From assembly GCF_002934005.1 (NCBI RefSeq), contig NZ_PGEM01000143.1, forward strand, positions 1-40,277: a DNA stretch of 40,277 nucleotides, given 5' to 3'. Positions 34,999-40,277 of this stretch are shown here, in pieces; positions within the stretch are counted from its first letter, which is position 1; every line of letters begins with the position of its first letter. This DNA comes from Cuspidothrix issatschenkoi CHARLIE-1 (lineage in GTDB: Bacteria > Cyanobacteriota > Cyanobacteriia > Cyanobacteriales > Nostocaceae). Made by a program: the position numbers and the translations under genes. The notes under the pieces were generated by a model. It worked only from the letters and a program-made list of their open reading frames with translations, had not been told where the DNA came from and did no database searches.

Positions 34999-36720
34999 TT
35001 ACAAGTCCTGTATAAGTTGAAACTTTTGATACGCTTGATTAATTGCTTGCATGGCGATTTTAGCACTGACAGAACTGTTAATATCAGGATGATATAATCT
35101 GGCTAATCTCAGATAGGCAAGTTTAACTTGTTTGGGGTGAGTTTTCGGTTCTACTCCTAAAATTTCCCACCATTCCCCAGTTAAGGGTAAATTATCATCG
35201 TTATTAACTTGTCGCCAAATTTTGATAGTTCCACTTTGACCACCACTAATCAATATTTTACCATCTCGACTAAAAGCTAGGGGACTAAACCCAGAAATAG
35301 TTGCTAATAATTCTCTAGTTTGAATATTCCAAAGTTTAATAATTCCATCTTCACTACTACTAGCAATAATTTTACCATCTGGATCAATAGTAATACAAGA
35401 AATACTCCTAGTATGACCATCTAAAGTAGCAGCTAATTCGCCATTTTTGAGATTCCAAAATTTAATTTCACCATCTGCACTGCCACTAACTATAGTTTGG
35501 TTATCGGGAGTAATTACTAATGTATTTACTGCTGCTAAATTCTGATTAAGAATATAAAGGTTTTTACTAGTTTGTAAATCCCAAATTCTGATAGTTTTAT
35601 CAGCACTACCACTAACAAGAGTTGTACAATCAGGACTAATAGCAACAGCTAACACCGCGTCCCTATGTCCATTTAAAGTATGTTTGATTGTTCCTGTATA
35701 ACTTCCCCAAATTCTAATGGTTTTATCTGTACTAGCACTAACAATAATATTACCATTAGGACTATAAGCAAGTGCATTAACAAAACCATTATGACTATAG
35801 GGAGAAGTTAAATAAGAGAAGGAACGATTATATTTTTTTGTTGCTAATTCCCAACTGCTAATTTTTTGATCTACACTACCACTAATTATTTGTTTTCCAT
35901 CGGGACTAATAGCTACAGATAGCACAGCTTCAGCTTGTCCAGAGAAAGTATATAAACAGTTTCCTGTTGGCAAATCCCAGACATTAACTTGTTTATCATC
36001 ACTACCACTAATTAAAATTTTATTATCAGGATGAATAGCTACTGCATTGACATTATGAAAGTGTCCTTTAAGGGTTTTTACACATTGCCAAATTCCAGTT
36101 AATTGAGGAGTCATATTTAGTATATTGGGGTTAACATCTGGTTCAAGTTTAGGTAATTTATCTTTTATTTCAGATTTTATTTTTTTGATTTCATCTTCAA
36201 TTTCTAACGATGTAAATTTTCCATTTAGATCATCACCAAATAATTCTAATAATGCTTGAAAATAATAATCATTTTGCAAAACTTTTGCTTCCATGCGTTC
36301 AAAAACTTGCATCGGAGTTTCTGGAAATTCTGAATCATCTAATAATTTAGTGACACCATAAGCAGCAAGTCCTAAAACTGCACCAATTCCTGTCATTGAT
36401 GCTGTACCAATACCAAAAGCTAAACCAATTTTAGGAGCAACAAATCCCATATTACCGATAATACCAGAAATACCAAAACCACTAACAGCACCTATTCCCA
36501 TTGCACCAACAGCTACTTTATCTCCTTGTATAATTCCCGTGAAAGCACCATAAGCAGCAGCACCCGCAACCGCACCCACAGCAGTAACAGAAGCAGCACC
36601 TATTCCTACTCCTCCAAAGCTTCCAGCTATTCCTATACCTCCTATTGTGGAGGATAAACCCGCACCTGTTAATGTTCCGGTCGTGATAAATGTTGCACCT
36701 GTTTGGGATGTTGGTTTCAT
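34999..36720 (-). CDS. Hydrophobic N-domain / WD40 / DnaJ-domain protein
   Basis: The 573-residue protein joins three parts. Residues 1-125 are Gly/Ala/Ile-rich, in segments such as GAGLSSTIGGIGIAGSFGGV and GIGAVLGLAAYGVTKLL, which look like glycine-zipper membrane-inserting helices. Residues about 215-505 contain WD40 repeats, with recurring units such as ISGSDDKQVNVWDL, SASTDKTIRIWG, VSGSADKTIRIWDL, SSSEDGIIKLWNI; seven or so blades make one propeller. Residues 516-573 form a J domain (WWEILGVEPKTHPKQVKLAY, with HPD in LYHPDINSS), which would stimulate Hsp70. The order, with J at the C-terminus, is uncommon. It suggests a membrane-attached scaffold recruiting DnaK. Divergent from the gene at 36824. 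Confidence 0.88.
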   Translation of the reverse strand: MKPTSQTGATFITTGTLTGAGLSSTIGGIGIAGSFGGVGIGAASVTAVGAVAGAAAYGAFTGIIQGDKVAVGAMGIGAVSGFGISGIIGNMGFVAPKIGLAFGIGTASMTGIGAVLGLAAYGVTKLLDDSEFPETPMQVFERMEAKVLQNDYYFQALLELFGDDLNGKFTSLEIEDEIKKIKSEIKDKLPKLEPDVNPNILNMTPQLTGIWQCVKTLKGHFHNVNAVAIHPDNKILISGSDDKQVNVWDLPTGNCLYTFSGQAEAVLSVAISPDGKQIISGSVDQKISSWELATKKYNRSFSYLTSPYSHNGFVNALAYSPNGNIIVSASTDKTIRIWGSYTGTIKHTLNGHRDAVLAVAISPDCTTLVSGSADKTIRIWDLQTSKNLYILNQNLAAVNTLVITPDNQTIVSGSADGEIKFWNLKNGELAATLDGHTRSISCITIDPDGKIIASSSEDGIIKLWNIQTRELLATISGFSPLAFSRDGKILISGGQSGTIKIWRQVNNDDNLPLTGEWWEILGVEPKTHPKQVKLAYLRLARLYHPDINSSVSAKIAMQAINQAYQKFQLIQDL

Positions 36721-36823
36721 GGTTATGAATTATTGTCAGAATCAAGATTTATAAAATGATAGCATTGGCTTTATAAATATGTAAAAATTAGAAAGTACCA
36801 AGATTGATAAAAAATATGAAAAT

Positions 36824-37597
36824 ATGAAAAGCGGTGACAGAATTGAATTTAGCTTTTGGGAAGCAGGATGTTTAATTTGGGTAGGTGCAAAAGATTTAGG
36901 TGGACTATCTTATCATGAGTTTTGTAATCTGATTTGGGGTAATGATTTAGAAAAATGTAAAAGATTTATTTTAGAATATCACGCATTTTTACCCATGAAT
37001 CTTTATCAAGATGATGGTTATAGAGTGCAAGTAGTTATGGGTGAATTAAATTCACAAGAACAGGAGGAATGGATAGCAAGAGTGAGATGGAAATTAAATC
37101 TTAACTGTGGTGCTATGGTAGTTTCAGGAATAGCAGATGATGAGGAAGATGAATTTATAAATATGCCATCTGCAAATGAATTAAAAAATGGTGATAATTT
37201 ACAATGTTATGTAGAAGTTGCACCGGGAATATATCAAGTAGAAATTTATAGTTATGCACCGGGAGATTTATCTACAGGATGGGGACAAATTACGGGTAGT
37301 AGTTTATTTAAACCAGCCCCCAGAATTGAACCAGAATCAATTAAAGATTACTTTTTGAGAACTCGAAAATTAGCAGAAATGCCAGCCTGGATAGGTTATG
37401 AAATTACCGAAAATTCAGAAAAAAGAAGTGAATTTTATCAAGCTGCTGTAGAGGAAAAATATATTGATTTTATTATCAGATTATCTCCTGTAATTAAAGA
37501 TTTACCTGTAGTACAAATTGGTGATGATAGTTCTGTTAATTGGGAGTTTCGTAAACCAGAAAAATGTCCGTTGGGTATTGTGGGAATGAAAGATTAG
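36824..37597 (+). CDS. Hypothetical protein, family not recognised
   Basis: The 257-residue protein has no signal peptide or membrane segment. Segments such as MKSGDRIEFSFWEAGCLIWV, CYVEVAPGIYQVEIYSYAPG and GWGQITGSSLFKPAPRIEPE suggest beta-rich folding in the middle third. The second half (YFLRTRKLAEMPAWIGYEIT, FIIRLSPVIKDL) is mixed. Trp and Tyr are frequent and Cys residues scattered. Codon use matches neighbours, so it is likely a real gene. It is divergent from the WD40-J gene with a gap of about 100 bases, so the two could share regulation. I do not assign a function. Confidence 0.7.
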   Translation: MKSGDRIEFSFWEAGCLIWVGAKDLGGLSYHEFCNLIWGNDLEKCKRFILEYHAFLPMNLYQDDGYRVQVVMGELNSQEQEEWIARVRWKLNLNCGAMVVSGIADDEEDEFINMPSANELKNGDNLQCYVEVAPGIYQVEIYSYAPGDLSTGWGQITGSSLFKPAPRIEPESIKDYFLRTRKLAEMPAWIGYEITENSEKRSEFYQAAVEEKYIDFIIRLSPVIKDLPVVQIGDDSSVNWEFRKPEKCPLGIVGMKD

Positions 37598-37661
37598 TGG
37601 TAAGATTTCCTTTACATTCAAATTTTCTATAATCTAACTCGATTTATTTACATTATCTTCC

Positions 37662-38300
37662 GTGACTAGAACTCGTGAACCTTTAATTAGTTTGGCACTG
37701 TACCACGCCTTTAAGTGGTCTGTAGTTAGCCCCATGTTATACGCATACTTCAAAGGCAAGATTTATGGTGCGGAAAATGTCCCTCAAAGCGGTGCTGTGA
37801 TAGTTGTTAGTAACCATGCTAGTTATTTTGACCCGCCTATAGTTTCCAGTTGCGTGCGTCGTCCAGTCGCATATATGGCCAAAGAAGAATTATTTAAAGT
37901 TCCTGTTTTAGCCCAAGCGATTAAATTATACGGTGCTTACCCCGTCAGTCGCGGTACTGCTGACCGCAATGCTATCCGTGCTGCTTTAGAATTTTTAGAC
38001 AATGGTTGGGCTTTGGGTGTATTTTTGGAAGGTACACGCACGACCGATGGTCGTATTACTGACCCGAAAAAAGGTGCAGCACTCCTCGCTGCTAAGTCTC
38101 AAGCGCCTTTTTTACCTGTGAGTTTATGGGGAAGTGAACAAATTTTACAACCTGGTTCTTCTTTACCTCGTCCAGTGCCTTTAACTATTAGAATTGGGGA
38201 ATTAATTGATCCTCCTAGTTCTACTAATAGGGATGAGTTAGAAAGAGTAACTCAAAAATGTGCAACGGTAATTAATGAAATGCACGATTTAGGAAGGTGA
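37662..38300 (+). CDS. plsC: 1-acyl-sn-glycerol-3-phosphate acyltransferase (PlsC family)
   Basis: PlsC adds the second acyl chain to make phosphatidic acid in membrane lipid synthesis. The 212-residue protein has the family motifs: NHASYFD (HX4D catalytic, near residue 50), KEELFKVPVLAQAIKLYGAY, GVFLEGTRTTDGR (glycerol phosphate-binding EGTR) and PFLPVSLWGSEQ. A membrane-associating N-terminal helix (LISLALYHAFKWSVVSPMLY) is present. The start is a GTG at 37662; no ATG lies near it in frame. It is a short, standard cyanobacterial form. A MITE lies downstream. Confidence 0.94.
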   Translation: MTRTREPLISLALYHAFKWSVVSPMLYAYFKGKIYGAENVPQSGAVIVVSNHASYFDPPIVSSCVRRPVAYMAKEELFKVPVLAQAIKLYGAYPVSRGTADRNAIRAALEFLDNGWALGVFLEGTRTTDGRITDPKKGAALLAAKSQAPFLPVSLWGSEQILQPGSSLPRPVPLTIRIGELIDPPSSTNRDELERVTQKCATVINEMHDLGR

Positions 38301-38397
38301 AATTGTAAGAATTCAGGAGTCAGGAGTCACCGAGTCAGGAGTCAGAATATTTGTTTGTAGCGGGAATTCTCTATAAGCAAAATTTTTTCATCAATTC

Positions 38398-38489
38398 AGG
38401 ACTTATGCAAAACATCACGAAAGCAGGGGTAATTCATGAATTACCCCTAGGAAACAATCAGGTTTTTGATTACTTGGTGCGTAAGTCCT
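38398..38489. mobile_element. Complete MITE with AGGACTTAYGCA ends
   Basis: A 92-base element has ends AGGACTTATGCA (38398-38409) and TGCGTAAGTCCT (38478-38489), inverted with one mismatch. A perfect palindrome, AGGGGTAATTCATGAATTAC plus CCCT, sits at 38425-38448. It has no coding capacity. Relatives occur at 17624-17676 and, as a solo end, at 30391-30401. It ends 28 bases from the stop codon of the PD-(D/E)XK-like gene. Confidence 0.8.
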
Positions 38490-38516
38490 ACAATTATCAA
38501 AAATGAATCAAAAACT

Positions 38517-39131
38517 CTAATTATTAGTAGACTCTATAAAATGTATGAGAATACCAATTATTTTATCTACATTTACCAGAAAATATTCATTCAAATCAAT
38601 AGTAATTGTGGTTGCTTCTAATTGCATAAATTTCCAGATACTTCCTGTAGTAATCACTCCATAAATTCTTTTAATTTCTTGATTTTGTCGTTGGTTAAAT
38701 AATTGAGCGGCAATCATTTCCGCCATACATTGAGCTAAACCAGATTCTATATTATCATTTTTAGCTTCTACCAAGGTAATAATAGGTGATTCTATAATTA
38801 ATTGTTCATTAGATTTACTAATCAGAAAATCACAAAATCCAGTTAAACCTTTTTGAGCATCTACATTAAAATCTTTACCTGAAAATAAACTAATTTGATT
38901 ATTTAATTGTTTTCTCACTTCAATCAAGATAGGTGTAACTATCATCTCTGAACGGGATTTTTCAGAGTTAATAGATAAAGCTAAGGGAATATTATATTCC
39001 AAAGTTTCGTCCAGCAATTGACTATATTTACGCTCGGAAACTTGAGCAAAAAATCCCACTTTTTCAGAAAGGGTGATGCCAAAATCTGATTTAATTTGTT
39101 CTAAAGTAAATTGACTGTATGACATTGGCAA
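38517..39131 (-). CDS. PD-(D/E)XK nuclease-like protein, cyanobacterial type
   Basis: The 204-residue protein has a probable restriction-endonuclease-like core: GFCDFLISKSNEQLIIESPI followed by ITLVEAKNDNIESGLAQCMA. Asp of CDF and Glu/Lys of EAK fit the D-(x)n-ExK signature, with the next helix (Q..AEMIAAQLFNQ) as expected. The end (IYGVITTGSIWKFMQLEATT) resembles the N-terminal domains of type I restriction HsdR proteins. There is no motor or specificity gene beside it. It may be a stand-alone nuclease or a degenerate remnant of a larger family. Its neighbour at 39173 is a DUF29 protein on the same strand, 41 bases away. Confidence 0.72.
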   Translation of the reverse strand: MPMSYSQFTLEQIKSDFGITLSEKVGFFAQVSERKYSQLLDETLEYNIPLALSINSEKSRSEMIVTPILIEVRKQLNNQISLFSGKDFNVDAQKGLTGFCDFLISKSNEQLIIESPIITLVEAKNDNIESGLAQCMAEMIAAQLFNQRQNQEIKRIYGVITTGSIWKFMQLEATTITIDLNEYFLVNVDKIIGILIHFIESTNN

Positions 39132-39172
39132 TAATTAAATAAATTTTCAAGTTTATAGTGATAGGAAAATGG

Positions 39173-39631
39173 TTATGGCAACCAATTAACATCTAGTAAT
39201 TGTGACAAAGTGTAAGGACATTCAGGCGGAAAAGTTATTGAAAATCCAGTTTTTTGATTGAGATACTTTAAGGCTTTTTGATAAACTTTCTCTAAATTAT
39301 CATCGCAATGGTTACGTAAATTTGTAGTTAGATAATCCTGTAATTGATTTCTAAAACTCATAATTTCTGCCTTCCAATGATTAGCATTATAGCCTGATTC
39401 TAGAGTCCAATATTGCAAAAGTAGTAAATGTCTAATAATTTGTTCTAATAAACTTTCTACTGCTAATTTATCTCTGCGTCCCAATAACTCCAACTCCTCA
39501 ATTAAATTATCTAAATCTAATTCTGTTAATCTTTTTTCTTTTAACAGTTTAATTGTGATTTGTAGCCATTTTTCATTATCTTTTTCATAAAGATATGGCA
39601 AGTTTATCTTTAAATCTGTGGGAAAAGCCAT
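39173..39631 (-). CDS. DUF29 domain-containing protein
   Basis: DUF29 is a large, mainly cyanobacterial family of unknown function. The 152-residue sequence has the helical family pattern: YEKDNEKWLQITIKLLKEKR, LTELDLDNLIEELELLGRRD, LESLLEQIIRHLLLLQYW-like segment (VESLLEQIIRHLLLLQYWTL), and HWKAEIMSFRNQLQDYL. The L..D..NL.EE.E.LGR..K..V.S.L..LL.HLL pattern is diagnostic. It precedes the PD-(D/E)XK-like gene by 41 bases on the same strand, so the two may form a small operon. Confidence 0.93.
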   Translation of the reverse strand: MAFPTDLKINLPYLYEKDNEKWLQITIKLLKEKRLTELDLDNLIEELELLGRRDKLAVESLLEQIIRHLLLLQYWTLESGYNANHWKAEIMSFRNQLQDYLTTNLRNHCDDNLEKVYQKALKYLNQKTGFSITFPPECPYTLSQLLDVNWLP

Positions 39632-39691
39632 AACTTGTCCTCATCTATTAATATAACTAATATAGCAGTTGATAGGATTAAAAGCTAGTAG

Positions 39692-39759
39692 GGTGCGTTA
39701 GTAGTAACGTAACGCACCATTTTAAGTTATAGATTGGGTTAAGCGAAGCACAACCCAAT
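39692..39759. repeat. Two adjacent hairpin repeats
   Basis: GGTGCGTTA at 39692-39700 pairs with TAACGCACC at 39710-39718. ATTGGGTT at 39733-39740 pairs with AACCCAAT at 39752-39759. Both are common cyanobacterial dispersed palindromes. They lie between the divergent DUF29 gene and the HsdR-N-like ORF. Confidence 0.75.
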
Positions 39760-39875
39760 GTCAGCAGTGTTAATTATTCAGTAATCTTACTAAGAATTAT
39801 AACAAATACGAACATCACAAACATTTTTAAGTATCATATTAGTTTAAAGCTGAATATTTATAAGGATTAAAGAAA

Positions 39876-40064
39876 ATGAGTAATATTAGTAATATTTTCG
39901 GTGATTTAGATTTCTCCTCTCTAAAATACAACTCTGATTTTAAAGAAGATAGTGTGAGAGAAGTAATTATTTTACCAATTTTAAAGGCTTTAGGTTATAC
40001 AGAATTTAATATAGTTCGCAGTAAAACTTTACAACGTTTCTTTATTATTTTGAAGTTTTTATGA
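39876..40064 (+). pseudogene. Truncated HsdR N-terminal-domain-like ORF
   Basis: The 62-residue frame encodes SDFKEDSVREVIILPILKAL, GYTEFNIVRSKTLQ, the opening of a type I restriction HsdR N-terminal-domain-like protein found alone in many cyanobacteria. At residue 53 the expected sequence (as recalled) is lost and replaced by RFFIILKFL before a stop, so the nuclease core is missing. A deletion or recombination probably joined it to the next gene. Its stop overlaps the next start as ATGA at 40061-40064, which could be a chance result of the fusion or real coupling. Confidence 0.6.
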
Positions 40065-40277
40065 TAAATATAGCCTTAAAAAATCGCCAATGGATAGAAC
40101 AAAAAAATTATTTTCGTAAAGCTGATCCAAAAGTCAATTATTGGTTTGATTTTTATTACAATAAATTACAACGTTATAGAGATAAATTTGGGAATGATTT
40201 TTGTCTCATAATCGCCGGTTCAGAGAACCAAGAGGGTGATTTTTATGCAATTCCTTTTATGGCTCTACTAGAGTGGT
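40061..40277 (+). CDS. Partial gene of unknown function running off the right edge
   Basis: From the ATG at 40061 the frame stays open to the window end (72 codons). It reads MINIALKNRQWIEQKNYFRK, then NYWFDFYYNKLQRYRDKFGN and DFCLIIAGSENQEGDFYAIP, ending FMALLEW. Overall it resembles the start of restriction-endonuclease-type proteins in style (aromatic, with an F.AIPF strand), but no motif settles this. The start overlaps the stop of the HsdR-N-like fragment by four bases. Confidence 0.5.
   Translation, partial: MINIALKNRQWIEQKNYFRKADPKVNYWFDFYYNKLQRYRDKFGNDFCLIIAGSENQEGDFYAIPFMALLEW

Overview
The window reads as chromosome of a filamentous, probably heterocyst-forming cyanobacterium (Nostocales, of the Anabaena/Dolichospermum/Aphanizomenon type). 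The grounds are: the HIP1 octamer GCGATCGC seen about sixteen times by eye; AT-rich DNA; short heptamer tandem repeats between genes; and marker genes of cyanobacteria (crtP-crtB, an FtsH2-type protease, ycf23, a CemA/PxcA-type proton-extrusion protein, a three-motif ribosomal protein S1, a GH100 invertase). The genus is inference; no rRNA is present.

Layout. 1-0.47 kb: a broken transposase and a lone terminator. 0.5-6.35 kb: priA, a 1-kb gene-poor gap, a group-2 sigma factor and two convergent GNAT acetyltransferases. 6.4-8.9 kb: a MITE nested inside another MITE, whose right end touches the stop codon of an arginine:glycine-amidinotransferase-like gene, with a divergent EamA exporter. 9.4-11.7 kb: hsp20, a small zinc-ribbon protein paired with a protein carrying two copies of an 80-residue repeat, and tRNA-Ser(GCU). 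11.8-14.2 kb: the carotenoid pair crtP-crtB, overlapping by 17 bases. 14.8-19.4 kb: RlpA, NagZ and an M16-family protein without the zinc motif; the first two act on peptidoglycan. 19.7-22.1 kb: ribosomal S1, a relic of an NRPS adenylation domain, and an M55 D-aminopeptidase. 22.3-29.2 kb: a periplasmic-binding-protein/DUF4912 membrane fusion, a PxcA-like protein, an outer-membrane-barrel relic, ycf23 and ftsH.

From about 29.5 kb the window becomes accessory in character. It has a small exported protein, a RelE/ParE-type toxin-antitoxin pair, a Uma2 nuclease, a HicAB pair whose toxin lacks a normal start codon, two truncated ORFs, the invertase, a hydrophobic-WD40-J-domain protein, an unrecognised gene, a PlsC acyltransferase, a PD-(D/E)XK-like protein, a DUF29 protein, and at the right edge a truncated HsdR-N-like ORF coupled to an unfinished gene. 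Only one HIP1 site was seen after 28.1 kb.

Themes. (1) Small non-autonomous elements and hairpin repeats have shaped the gene edges: the amidinotransferase stop, an in-frame repeat in CrtP, and a truncated TOPRIM-like gene. (2) Several relics (transposase, NRPS adenylation domain, ShlB/FhaC-type barrel, HsdR-N) record past gene loss. (3) The best candidates for undescribed biology are the divergent amidinotransferase/exporter pair, the binding-protein/DUF4912 transmembrane fusion, the zinc-ribbon plus duplicated-repeat pair, and the membrane-WD40-J protein. No CRISPR array, rRNA or intact transposase was found.
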